Assembly: GCA_002454045.1 (NCBI GenBank)
Contig: DKID01000002.1
Coordinates: forward strand, 29,904-93,903
Length of the DNA: 64,000 nt
Direction: 5' to 3'
Source: Nitrospina sp. UBA6727
GTDB taxonomy: Bacteria > Nitrospinota > Nitrospinia > Nitrospinales > VA-1
The position numbers and the translations under genes were made by a program. Below, one piece after another: positions 1-8,823 of this stretch. Position 1 is the stretch's first letter; each line of letters opens with the position of its first letter. The notes beneath the pieces are model-generated. The model was given only the letters and a program-made list of their open reading frames with translations. It made no database searches and was not told where the DNA came from.

Positions 1-2
1 AT

Positions 3-758
3 GACGATATCCTTCGCATCCATAGAAACAACGGCGGCTCTGTCCCTGATAGTATCTTGCTGGAGAAAAAAAGGTTCAGCAGAGAATGCAATTTTATTAG
101 AGAGCAACAACGCTGGTCAGATTTTACAAAGGCAGATATAGCGATTGATAATAAGGCGTTAAAAGATTCAGTGCTGGGCGATAAAGCCCAACTCTATGGT
201 GATTTGGCTGTGGAATATGTCTCTTGTTTGGGTATTAGAGTAGATGAGCAAAGACGCGCAATTAAAATTAAAAGAAGGATCGATGACGCACAAGGGGAAA
301 CAGGAAAATCATTGTTCAATCAACCGCAGGGCGAAACGATTTTAGCGCCTTTAATTTCTGGCAACGTTACTAAAGAAGAAGTGGTGGATTTCTGGGAAAA
401 ACAAGATTTTAATTTGGCTCTTCCTAACACAGGGCTTTTTTCCAATTGCCTGTACTGCCCATTGAAAGGCAAAGCAAAGTTATTAGAAATTGCCACCAAA
501 GAATTAAAAAACAAGCCAAGCAAAATAACCCCTGCATCCATTGATTGGTGGATAAAAATAGAGAAAAAATACAGCCGGGATTTGTTGGAGGAAAATAGAA
601 AAATCTCCTCAGAGAAAGAGCCGGCATTTGTTGGTTTTTTCGGGGCAACCAAAGAGATGGTTTTTGAGAGTATTAAAAAACTGGCGGAAGGTGGGGCATC
701 GGTTGATAAAGAGATGTTAGAGCTAGAAAGTGATATACCTTGTAATTGCACTGATTGA
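3..758 (+). CDS. PAPS reductase / ATP-pyrophosphatase family protein, 5' end outside window
   Basis: The frame is open to the left edge of the window, so this is the 3' part of a longer gene; an internal ATG at 57 is probably not the start. The readable part matches the C-terminal half of phosphoadenosine-phosphosulfate-reductase-like ATP pyrophosphatases (the fold of DndC, SspD and BrxP). It has a GIRVDEQRR segment, then a VVDFWEKQDFNLALPN segment followed by NCLYCPLKG, a typical late Cys-rich motif of the family. Such enzymes activate a substrate with ATP and pass on sulfur. The GHKL ATPase gene starts 15 bp downstream and an IscS-like cysteine desulfurase lies at the end of the same gene run, which points to sulfur transfer to a macromolecule rather than sulfate assimilation. 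The N-terminal P-loop is not in the window, so activity cannot be judged. Confidence 0.72.
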   Translation, partial: DDILRIHRNNGGSVPDSILLEKKRFSRECNFIREQQRWSDFTKADIAIDNKALKDSVLGDKAQLYGDLAVEYVSCLGIRVDEQRRAIKIKRRIDDAQGETGKSLFNQPQGETILAPLISGNVTKEEVVDFWEKQDFNLALPNTGLFSNCLYCPLKGKAKLLEIATKELKNKPSKITPASIDWWIKIEKKYSRDLLEENRKISSEKEPAFVGFFGATKEMVFESIKKLAEGGASVDKEMLELESDIPCNCTD

Positions 759-773
759 TGGGGAGTAAATATT

Positions 774-2627
774 ATGTCAGAATTATATTTTAGGCTTGGA
801 CCCGCGAGTGGCTTTACTGCTATTGAATTGGCGGACAAAAAAGAAGGCTATGCAAATCCAATCCGGGAGTTGTTGCAAAATAGTTTAGATGCATCCCGTG
901 ATGCCAACAAAGAAAACTGTGAAGTCAATATATACATTGAAACCATCTCTAAAAATCAAATTCCGCATATCAATAACTATGAAAAGGTATTAGAGAAGGC
1001 CATCAAAACTGCCGAAGATCAAAAAAGTTATAACGAGAACTCACAGCAAAGAGTGAGGCCGATAAAAGCCGCGCTGAAACAAGATAAATTACAGGTGTTA
1101 ATGTTTTCCGACAATGGTATAGGAATGGCGAAAAATCAGATGGATGCCATACTGACTGGCGGGGTTAGCATTAAAGGTGGCGAAGAATCCGGCGGTTCTT
1201 TTGGTGTGGGTAATTTATCCAGTTATTCACTCTCATCTCTTCGTTATGTGCTGTATGCCACCAAGTATGAAGATGAACAAGGAGCTGTAAAATCTCTTTT
1301 TACCGGCTCGCCAATTTTAGCCGGACATAGAGAAGCGGATGCTCAACGAGGCAACAGGGGCAGAATTGTAAAGCAACAACCCGACAAGGAAATGAATCCG
1401 GAGTTTGCTTACCCTGAAGAATTTCCAAATTTTATCAAACCAAAAATGGACAAGATTGACACAGGCACAGTGGTTGCCATCCTGGGACTATCTGAAAATT
1501 GGGACAGTGAGGCGGAATACGCCATCGTCAGCAACTTTTTTCATGGGATTGTACATGGAGCTTTGAGCATCAAAGTTCATAGAGAAAATGAAGATCCAAA
1601 ATTCATAGATATTACTGAGACTGAATCTCTCATTGAGAATAAAAAATATGTTAAGCGAGCCAAAGGTGAAAGTATTTTATCCGGGAAAGTTGTCCATCAA
1701 GCACTGCAAGCAGTTATGACGGGGAAACAAGAGGTAATAACACTTGGCAATTCAGATAAAATCCATGTTTGTATCAAAACCGATAAAGAAGCTGATCCTG
1801 CTGTTGTTTTGATTAGGAATGGCATGTTGATTGCCAGACATGACTCTATGCTTTCCAGAGATATGGAGAGGCTGAGAAAGACATCAGATTTTGAACCGTT
1901 TACAGCGGTAATAGATGTTACTCTTGGTGCTCCGGAGTTGCTTAAATTGATTAAGGGGGCTGAGAGCCCTTATCACAACAAACTGCAACCAAAAGTGCTT
2001 GATCGGGAGGATGAAAAACGCTTACAGAAATTGTTCAAGGAACTGAGCGAGGAAATCAAAAAGAATCTAGCACCTATTAATAGAGAATCTTTTGGTTTGC
2101 CACTATTCACTATGCCTAACAAAGCTATGCCTCAAAACAGTAGTGGTGATAAGTCAAGAGGACAAAATAAAAAAGCAAAACTTCAAAAAAAACCTAACAA
2201 ACATCCCAAACCAAAAGAACCCGAAGAAGGTAAAGGCAAAAAGCGACCAAAACCAGTTATTGTTACCAGAAATCTGGAATCAAAAAATTCTGCTCGATAC
2301 ACAGATAAATCCGGAAAGTGGGAGGTTAAATTAAAGGTAGTGCCAAATAAAATGGATGCTAGGGACGATGTTTATTTATCAATATGTCTAGCTGAGGATA
2401 ATGACAAGGAAGAGGTAAAAACCTATCTGGATTTTGCAAATGTTAAAATGAATGATCAATCAATCCACGTGCCTGAGAATAAAAGCCAAATCAAACTGGG
2501 ACGATTAGAGAAAGCAAGTCAATACGATATCATTGCAGAGGTTGAAAAACCGGATGAAATCGGCGATATGAAAGTAGCATTATTGCCAATTTTAGGGTTA
2601 AAACAACGAAGCAAAAATGAGGAATAG
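774..2627 (+). CDS. GHKL (Hsp90/MutL/histidine-kinase fold) ATPase, putative defence protein
   Basis: A 617-residue protein with a clear N-terminal GHKL ATP-binding domain. The N box is RELLQNSLDA (residues 31-40, with E32 and N36), the G1 box is DNGIGM (113-118) and the glycine-rich lid is GGSFGVGN (140-147). Residues about 200-430 look like the middle domain that follows the ATPase in Hsp90/MutL-like proteins. A lysine/proline-rich linker spans about 455-495 and a small C-terminal domain follows. No DHp helix or kinase phospho-acceptor is seen, so it is not a sensor kinase. GHKL ATPases of this type are common in prokaryotic defence loci. It lies 15 bp after the PAPS-reductase-like gene and its stop is 2 bp before the next start, so it is probably co-translated. 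The gene is AT-rich compared with the core of the window. The exact family is not recognised. Confidence 0.75.
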   Translation: MSELYFRLGPASGFTAIELADKKEGYANPIRELLQNSLDASRDANKENCEVNIYIETISKNQIPHINNYEKVLEKAIKTAEDQKSYNENSQQRVRPIKAALKQDKLQVLMFSDNGIGMAKNQMDAILTGGVSIKGGEESGGSFGVGNLSSYSLSSLRYVLYATKYEDEQGAVKSLFTGSPILAGHREADAQRGNRGRIVKQQPDKEMNPEFAYPEEFPNFIKPKMDKIDTGTVVAILGLSENWDSEAEYAIVSNFFHGIVHGALSIKVHRENEDPKFIDITETESLIENKKYVKRAKGESILSGKVVHQALQAVMTGKQEVITLGNSDKIHVCIKTDKEADPAVVLIRNGMLIARHDSMLSRDMERLRKTSDFEPFTAVIDVTLGAPELLKLIKGAESPYHNKLQPKVLDREDEKRLQKLFKELSEEIKKNLAPINRESFGLPLFTMPNKAMPQNSSGDKSRGQNKKAKLQKKPNKHPKPKEPEEGKGKKRPKPVIVTRNLESKNSARYTDKSGKWEVKLKVVPNKMDARDDVYLSICLAEDNDKEEVKTYLDFANVKMNDQSIHVPENKSQIKLGRLEKASQYDIIAEVEKPDEIGDMKVALLPILGLKQRSKNEE

Positions 2628-2629
2628 TT

Positions 2630-3496
2630 GTGTCAGACAATCTAATACTAGATTTTCCTGTTTTAAGAGACAACAGCGGTGATTTTGTAGAAGGGGTTTC
2701 TTATGAAGTAGAAGCCACCCACGATGACGGAAAATTAAACATAACACACACTCTAAAAGGTCAATCATTCATCAGTCAATTAGTTGAAAATGATGAAGCA
2801 AAATTTTCTGTTTCGTTGCTTTATAGAGATAGTTCCGAGCGACAACATCATTTATGTGATACCGGTATTTCTACAAGCAACCATGAAATAGTCGGCACAC
2901 AAACCATACCTATTAAATTTTCTTACGCTCCAGAAATTATGCCCAGCATTGTCATTTTGACAGATAAGAAAATTGTAGCAGATGCTTCATCTGGGCTAAC
3001 CGATTTTTGGAAACATGGCGAACAGTTCAATATACCGAAATATTCAAGGGTTGCTCTCGGAGAAAAATTAAAATTCACTGCTGGTGATTTATCAAAATTG
3101 ATAGAAGTGCTTAATGATGAAAGACTGGGTGATGGAGAAATGAAAGTTAAGGTTAAGGAAGACTCCGGGGAAGGCGAAACGCCCGTTTCTTTATTATGTA
3201 GCACAGATGTTTTTGATGAACTGAGCAAAGTGACACAAGCAGAGCCAAGCACCGCAGTTGAGTCAATGAGATCTGCCATCATCACTCAGGCATTATGTGC
3301 TGTGTACGCGTATATGCATAAATTATCTAATAACCAGGATTTTGAAGTCAGCGGCGTATTGGCAGCACATTTAGAAATGTTAGAAAGCAAAACGGGAGAA
3401 AATTGGGAAAATGAAGACTTTGATCCAAGTTTGGCCGCCACCAAAATGCAGCCTTACGCCATAAAAGTACTTGGTAACGGGGTGGATTATGACTGA
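2630..3496 (+). CDS. Unknown protein of the sulfur-transfer/GHKL cluster
   Basis: A 288-residue protein starting at GTG, 2 bp after the GHKL ATPase stop. No known family is recognised. Residues 1 to about 110 alternate short hydrophobic and polar stretches as expected of beta-sheet. The middle is charged. Residues about 210-245 form a likely helix around a SAIITQALCAVYAYMH segment. There is no signal peptide or membrane segment, so it is probably cytoplasmic. Its tight coupling to the ATPase suggests a dedicated partner. It overlaps the next gene by 8 bp in an ATGACTGA arrangement. Confidence 0.6.
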   Translation: MSDNLILDFPVLRDNSGDFVEGVSYEVEATHDDGKLNITHTLKGQSFISQLVENDEAKFSVSLLYRDSSERQHHLCDTGISTSNHEIVGTQTIPIKFSYAPEIMPSIVILTDKKIVADASSGLTDFWKHGEQFNIPKYSRVALGEKLKFTAGDLSKLIEVLNDERLGDGEMKVKVKEDSGEGETPVSLLCSTDVFDELSKVTQAEPSTAVESMRSAIITQALCAVYAYMHKLSNNQDFEVSGVLAAHLEMLESKTGENWENEDFDPSLAATKMQPYAIKVLGNGVDYD

Positions 3497-4346
3497 ATAC
3501 AAACGACTTGATGAGGAAGCTTGGTCGAAGTTTGGCAAAAAATTGTTGGCTGAAAAGGGATCAGAAAAACAAAAGGAATTTTTGCAGATATGTCGGTCTG
3601 GGAAAGACGATTTTCTAGGGTATATGGATGAGTATTTACTTTCTCTCAAAGACGGCACTATTGACGGAGAATATACTACCTTGGAGTATAAATTTGCCGA
3701 GCGAGAATTCCTCTACCCACCAAAAGATACGCAAGAATTTATTTGGAATGCATTTAAGAATATCCCTGAAGAAATGATGTATTGCTGTGGTTTTTGGGGT
3801 TATATAGTTATTGATATGATTAAAAGCGAGTACATTAAACCGGATTATCTGGCATCGGAATTAAACAGCGTTACTAAAACAGGTATTTATGTTATTGATG
3901 TGGCTCTTACATCTAATGATCAAAAACAAATAGATCATTGTGCTAGAAGAATTTTACGCTCTATGTGTAATCCTGTTCCACGAGGAAAAAGAGTTGTTTT
4001 TAGTGATTTTTATTTAGGCAAAGCATATTGGCGTTTTCGTTGGGCAGATAAGATGTCTCAACAGAATATTGGATTGAACTTTGATCAGATATTAGAAATC
4101 TTTGATGAGAAATATTATGTAGAATTTTCTGCAAAAATGCACTCATGGAAAAGTTATATTGGTTCTAAAAACGTATTTGGCGGACTTTTAATGTATTTGA
4201 ATCAAGAAAAGGGGAATAAAATTCCCGGTAAAAAACTAGGAAAAATTATTGATAAGGTTTCCTATATAAGCGCATGGAAGGCAATTGAAGAGCAAACGCC
4301 AAGCATTAACCAAACCGAAATACAAAAAATATCAGAGATCTTGTAA
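3489..4346 (+). CDS. Unknown protein of the sulfur-transfer/GHKL cluster
   Basis: A 285-residue protein. The ATG at 3489 overlaps the stop of the preceding gene, which favours it over an upstream GTG at 3471. It appears all-helical and cytoplasmic. A conserved-looking core reads PRGKRVVFSDFYLGKAYWRF (about residues 175-195) and is rich in aromatic and basic residues. I do not recognise the family and assign no function. The end is followed by about 120 bp without a gene before the cysteine desulfurase, so that last gene may have its own promoter or a longer leader. Confidence 0.6.
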   Translation: MTEYKRLDEEAWSKFGKKLLAEKGSEKQKEFLQICRSGKDDFLGYMDEYLLSLKDGTIDGEYTTLEYKFAEREFLYPPKDTQEFIWNAFKNIPEEMMYCCGFWGYIVIDMIKSEYIKPDYLASELNSVTKTGIYVIDVALTSNDQKQIDHCARRILRSMCNPVPRGKRVVFSDFYLGKAYWRFRWADKMSQQNIGLNFDQILEIFDEKYYVEFSAKMHSWKSYIGSKNVFGGLLMYLNQEKGNKIPGKKLGKIIDKVSYISAWKAIEEQTPSINQTEIQKISEIL

Positions 4347-4466
4347 GAGAAAATCAAAAAGAGATAAAAGCAACGGCAGAGAATATCTAGCTATGCTCAC
4401 TCAGTCAAAATCAAACTGGGTAATATTTTATGGAGATTGTTGACTCCAGACAGAGGCATATCAATC

Positions 4467-5657
4467 ATGTCAATCAACCCCCCTGTTTATCTGGATTATT
4501 CAGCCACAACACCCGTTGACAAACGAGTGGCTGATAAAATGGTGCAATACTTAACTATGGATGGCACTTTCGGGAACCCAGCGTCTTACTCCCATGTCTT
4601 TGGTTGGAAAGCAGAAAAGGCTGTCGATGTTGCCAGAGAACAAGTTGCGAATTTAATCCATGCCAGTCCGAAAGAAATCGTTTGGACGTCAGGTGCCACA
4701 GAATCTGATAATCTTGCAATCAAAGGTGTCGCACGATTTTACCGGAAAAAAGGCAATCATATTATTACCATGAAGACCGAGCACAAGGCAGTTTTGGACA
4801 CTTGCCAACAGTTAGAAAGAGAAGGCTTCGCGCTAACTTATTTAGACCCAATGCCCAATGGTTTATTGGATATATCTGTTTTAAAGGCAGCGGTTACAAA
4901 ACAAACGATTCTTATTTCTATCATGCACGTTAATAACGAAATAGGTGTTGTTCAAGATATTGCCAGCATCGGCGCGTTTTGCCGGAAAAATAAAATATTT
5001 TTTCATGTCGATGCTGCTCAAAGTGCTGGCAAGGTTGAAATTGACGCAGAAACTATGCAAGTCGATCTAATGAGTTTTTCAGCACATAAAGTTTACGGGC
5101 CAAAAGGTATTGGTGCTTTGTATGTTTGCCGCAAGCCAAGAGTGCACCTTGAGGTACAAATACACGGTGGCGGTCATGAAAGAGGGCTACGATCAGGCAC
5201 TTTAGCTACCCATCAGATCGTAGGCATGGGTGAAGCATTTGCCATTGCCAAAATGGAATTGGCAGAGGAAAACAAACGCATATTAGCATTGAGAGAAAGA
5301 CTGTATGCGGGTTTTGTTGACATGAAAGAAGTGGTTGTCAACGGTGATATGACGCGTAGAATTGCTGGTAACTTAAATATCAGCTTTAATCATGTTGACA
5401 GCGAATCACTTATGATAGCAATTGCTGATTTAGCCGTTTCTTCTGGGTCGGCGTGTACCAGCCCTGGTCTAGAGCCATCATACGTCCTCCGTGCTTTGGG
5501 CTTAAGTGACGAACTAGCTCATAGCTCAATCCGCTTCAGCATTGGCCGCTTCACCACAGAAAAAGAGGTGGATTATGCCGTCGACTTAGTGCGTGATAAA
5601 GTCGAGAAGTTGCGCAAATTATCGCCATCGTGGGACAGGATTGAAGAGTGCGCTTAA
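4467..5657 (+). CDS. iscS: Cysteine desulfurase, IscS-like (possible DndA/SspA-type sulfur donor)
   Basis: A PLP enzyme that removes sulfur from cysteine as a protein persulfide. The ATG at 4467 begins MSINPPVYLDYSATTP, the usual IscS N-terminus; an upstream TTG at 4437 is less likely. Family marks are SGATESDNLAIKG, the PLP-lysine region SFSAHKVYGPKG and the catalytic-cysteine loop SSGSACTSPGLEPSYVL. The C-terminus stops soon after LSPSW and lacks the last dozen or so residues (the SIEW..H tail) of housekeeping IscS, the region used to contact IscU. No iscU, iscA or hscBA lies nearby. It ends a run holding a PAPS-reductase-like gene, the pairing seen in DNA phosphorothioation loci. The role as a dedicated donor is inference; it could be a displaced housekeeping IscS. 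Confidence 0.85.
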   Translation: MSINPPVYLDYSATTPVDKRVADKMVQYLTMDGTFGNPASYSHVFGWKAEKAVDVAREQVANLIHASPKEIVWTSGATESDNLAIKGVARFYRKKGNHIITMKTEHKAVLDTCQQLEREGFALTYLDPMPNGLLDISVLKAAVTKQTILISIMHVNNEIGVVQDIASIGAFCRKNKIFFHVDAAQSAGKVEIDAETMQVDLMSFSAHKVYGPKGIGALYVCRKPRVHLEVQIHGGGHERGLRSGTLATHQIVGMGEAFAIAKMELAEENKRILALRERLYAGFVDMKEVVVNGDMTRRIAGNLNISFNHVDSESLMIAIADLAVSSGSACTSPGLEPSYVLRALGLSDELAHSSIRFSIGRFTTEKEVDYAVDLVRDKVEKLRKLSPSWDRIEECA

Positions 5658-5664
5658 TTGTGTC

Positions 5665-5735
5665 TGGTAGAACATCAAAGAACTTCACATACTTCCCTGG
5701 CAAACAAAATTTATTCAAGATTGAGAATTCTACCA
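5665..5735. repeat. 8-bp inverted repeat at the edge of the AT-rich block
   Basis: TGGTAGAA (5665-5672) and TTCTACCA (5728-5735) are perfect inverse copies separated by 55 bp, just after the cysteine desulfurase stop and where base composition changes from AT-rich to GC-rich. It could be a weak transcription terminator or an island-boundary mark. No T-run follows. An inverted pair this short can occur by chance. Confidence 0.3.
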
Positions 5736-5790
5736 ATCATAAGCATGATAATAACGTTTGGAATATGAAAAAGTTTCTCATGGGATGATA

Positions 5791-7611
5791 ATGAAAACCG
5801 CCCTCCTGTTTCCGCCGCAGTGGTACCCCAGCCAACCCTATCTGGCTCTGCCTACCTTGAAAGCCCATCTCGAATCCAGGGGCCACGAGGTGGACCAGTT
5901 TGACTTCAATATAGAAAGTTATGAAATTTTCTTGTCCCGGGAATACCTGAATCGTTGCGTGGAAATCGTGCAGACGCGACTTTCCCTCCCCGCCTACACG
6001 ACCGAAGAGCAGGAAGTCAAAGCCGTGTACCGGGATATTATTTCGGATAAAGATTTTCTCGACTCTGTCCTGAACGAAGTGGAAGACGCCAAAAATGTTC
6101 TGCGCGATGAAGAACGTTTCTTCCAGTTTGAGGTTTACAAAAAAGCCTACACCACTTTGAAAACGGCGATGCGGCTCATCTCCTACGCCTATCACCCCAG
6201 TCGGCTCGACCTCGACTCCTTTTTCATGTTGGGCAATCCCGAAGAAAACCTCGCCGGCATTCTCTCGGCGACGGCCGACCGCGTCAGAAATCCGTTCATC
6301 GCAATGTATGAAGACCACCTGATCAAGAACGTAGCGTGGGACGATTATGGGCTGGCGGGCTTATCCATCATCCACGTCGGGCAAGTCATACCCGGCTTGA
6401 CGCTCGCGCGCATTTTGCACAAACGGTTTGAGCACCTGCACATCGTGATTGGTGGCAGCGTGTTCAACCGCCACGCCGACTTGCTGGATAACAAACAAGT
6501 TTTGTTCGAGGAGTTTTTTCACAGCGTCATCGTTTCGGAAGGGGAAAAACCTTTGGCGGAATTGGTCGCCCATCTCACGGCGGGGGAATCTCTGGCGACC
6601 GTCCCCAACCTGATTTATATGGACGGCGGAAAAGTCGCGCGCAACGCCAAGGTAGAAGCCCTGCCCTACGAGCAGTTGGTTTGTCCCACCTTCGACCAGT
6701 TGCCGCTGGAAAAATATTTGATGCCTTATCCCGTTTTGCCCTACATGTCTAGCCGCGGTTGTTATTGGGGAAAATGTACTTTCTGCACGCATAGTTTCAT
6801 CTACGACTCCTACTACCGCAAAGCAAATGAAGTGCGGGTGGCGGAGGAACTAGACCATCTCTCCCAAAAATATAAAACCAAATATTTCACCTTCTCCGAC
6901 GAAGCCATCTCCCCAAACGCTTTCAACCGCATGTCCCGGGAAATCCTGAAAAAGGGCGTGGAGATGCGTTCACTCGGAATGCTCAAGTTTGAATCGGGAG
7001 ACAAAGAGTCCCCCGAATTGTTTGAAGACATTTACCGCGCGGGATTTCTCATGCTGTTCTTCGGGCTGGAAAGCGCAAACGACCGCATCCTTTCCATCAT
7101 CGACAAAGGTTGCGACCAAGCAACGGAAAGGAGCGTGCTGAAAAACAGTTCCGCGGCCGGCATCTGGAATCACCTCTACCTGTTCTTCGGGTTTCCCACG
7201 GAGGAGCGCGAAGAAGCGGAAGACACCATCCGCTTCACCGTGGAAAACTCGGAAGTCGGCAGCGGCACAATTCATTCCGTAGGCCAATCCATTTTCGCGT
7301 TGGAAAAAGATTCCGCCATCTACCACAATCCGGGGAAATTCAAAATTGACCGCGTCCTTCACGACCCCGAAAGAGATATGGCGATTGTGTTCGACTTCGA
7401 CATCAAAGCGGGAATGGTGCGGGAAGAAGTGATGGACGTCTACGAACATTTCGACACGGTGATCGAAGAAAGTTTTCCGTCGCGCAAAATTTGGAATTAT
7501 CTTTCGCGCGAACACTTCCTGCTTTACCTCGACCACTTCGGCAAAGAAGAAATCCTCAACATGTCCCGCGCCACCGTCCCCCTCTCATCGTCCGCCCCGC
7601 GCGGCGGTTGA
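5791..7611 (+). CDS. B12-binding-type radical SAM protein
   Basis: About 606 residues from the ATG at 5791 (MKTALLFPPQWYPSQPYL), preferred over an upstream ATG at 5758 because this is the standard N-terminus of the cobalamin-binding radical SAM class. The N-terminal part holds the Rossmann-like B12-binding region, with LAGLSIIHVGQ and HIVIGGSVFNRH. The radical SAM cluster motif is CYWGKCTFC (CX4CX2C), slightly longer than the classic CX3CX2C and typical of this subfamily. Downstream segments FGLESANDRIL and LYLFFGFPTEE are also characteristic. The substrate is unknown. A TPR protein, a methyltransferase-like protein and a second radical SAM protein follow on the same strand, so all four may act on one product. 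Confidence 0.8.
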   Translation: MKTALLFPPQWYPSQPYLALPTLKAHLESRGHEVDQFDFNIESYEIFLSREYLNRCVEIVQTRLSLPAYTTEEQEVKAVYRDIISDKDFLDSVLNEVEDAKNVLRDEERFFQFEVYKKAYTTLKTAMRLISYAYHPSRLDLDSFFMLGNPEENLAGILSATADRVRNPFIAMYEDHLIKNVAWDDYGLAGLSIIHVGQVIPGLTLARILHKRFEHLHIVIGGSVFNRHADLLDNKQVLFEEFFHSVIVSEGEKPLAELVAHLTAGESLATVPNLIYMDGGKVARNAKVEALPYEQLVCPTFDQLPLEKYLMPYPVLPYMSSRGCYWGKCTFCTHSFIYDSYYRKANEVRVAEELDHLSQKYKTKYFTFSDEAISPNAFNRMSREILKKGVEMRSLGMLKFESGDKESPELFEDIYRAGFLMLFFGLESANDRILSIIDKGCDQATERSVLKNSSAAGIWNHLYLFFGFPTEEREEAEDTIRFTVENSEVGSGTIHSVGQSIFALEKDSAIYHNPGKFKIDRVLHDPERDMAIVFDFDIKAGMVREEVMDVYEHFDTVIEESFPSRKIWNYLSREHFLLYLDHFGKEEILNMSRATVPLSSSAPRGG

Positions 7612-7689
7612 CACTCGGCGGGCAATCCCCTAAAATTTAAACAACCGCAGAAACACAAACCGCAAACTTTCGTAGAGGAAAATCCAACG

Positions 7690-8814
7690 ATGAGCCAGGC
7701 AGACAAGCCAACAGACTGGATCACGATGAAAATCGAGCCAGAGATTTTTGAGGAACTGGGCGTCCGCGACCCAGAAGAAACCAAGCGCGAAATAGCGATT
7801 TCTAAAAAGACGCGGCAGATACGCAAGGAGTTGAAAACCGACCCCGACAATCAGGAACTTCAGATAGAGTTAGCCACCTTGATGATTGACGGTTGCAATT
7901 ACGAAGAAGCCGTCAAGCAACTCACAACCCTCCGCAACAAAAATCCCAAAAACGCGCGAGTCTATAAACTGCTCGGCACGGCATACGTGCTGTCCAATCA
8001 CGAAGACGAAGCCTTGATTGAAATGAACCGCGCGCGCGAACTCGACCCCGCCGACGTGGAAATTTATTTCAACCTCGGCGGTCTCTATTTGTTGCGGGAC
8101 ATGTTCACAAACGCGAAGGACTCCTTCGAAAAAGTTATTGAACTCGACCCCACCGACACGACGGCATACGCCAACCTCGCCGCGGCCTACGACATGCTCA
8201 AACTATACGACAAGCAAATCATCGCGCTCCGAAAAGTGTTGATGTTCACGCCGGAAGATAAGGAACTCCGCGCCGCGTTGTCCAACGCTTACTTCAACGC
8301 CGAACGCTACGAGGAAGCCATCGACGCCGCCCAAGTCGTGGTGGAAATTGACGACAAAGACCCGCAAGCTTTTTGCAACTTGGGCAGTTGCTATTCCGTT
8401 CTCAGTATGGTGGACGACGCCATCGGCGCATTCAAAAAAGCCAGCGAACTGGCGCCGGACTATTCGTTGCCGCACACCAACTTGGGAACTCTTTATGCAA
8501 ATATGGGCAGGCCCGAAACTGCGCTCAAAGAATTTAAGGTGGCGGTGGAGTTGAATTCGCAGGACGCGGCGGCCTGGATGAATTTATATAATTGCTACAA
8601 AGAAGTCGGGTTGATGGAAGATTCGCAAAACGCGTACAGAAAATATGAAGCGTTAATGGAAGGTCCCGCACCTGTTGCCACGGGGGGAGAAAACCCGGCG
8701 AACATCCCGGGCGGAGTTTCCCAAACTAGCAAATACGCCGGCGGTGGAGGCATGGAGGGAAACGCGCCGGGGATGGAATCTTTGACCGACACCGATGACG
8801 AAAAATCTTTTTAA
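7690..8814 (+). CDS. Tetratricopeptide-repeat protein
   Basis: A 374-residue protein made largely of TPR units between about residues 50 and 320. Recurrent patterns include AYVLSNHEDEALIEMNRARELDP and later copies with a small residue at position 8 and proline at the unit end. There is no signal peptide or membrane segment, so it is likely cytoplasmic. The last 50 residues are glycine-rich and probably disordered. TPR proteins are scaffolds for protein-protein contacts. Here it sits between a radical SAM gene and a methyltransferase-like gene, so it may bring those proteins or their peptide substrate together; this is inference. Confidence 0.8.
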   Translation: MSQADKPTDWITMKIEPEIFEELGVRDPEETKREIAISKKTRQIRKELKTDPDNQELQIELATLMIDGCNYEEAVKQLTTLRNKNPKNARVYKLLGTAYVLSNHEDEALIEMNRARELDPADVEIYFNLGGLYLLRDMFTNAKDSFEKVIELDPTDTTAYANLAAAYDMLKLYDKQIIALRKVLMFTPEDKELRAALSNAYFNAERYEEAIDAAQVVVEIDDKDPQAFCNLGSCYSVLSMVDDAIGAFKKASELAPDYSLPHTNLGTLYANMGRPETALKEFKVAVELNSQDAAAWMNLYNCYKEVGLMEDSQNAYRKYEALMEGPAPVATGGENPANIPGGVSQTSKYAGGGGMEGNAPGMESLTDTDDEKSF

Positions 8815-8823
8815 GTTTCCCTC

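Noticed and set aside
4347..4466. Possible promoter or terminator between the fourth gene and the cysteine desulfurase
   Set aside because: Only a 4-bp CAGT/ACTG pairing could be found and no clear -35/-10 pair.
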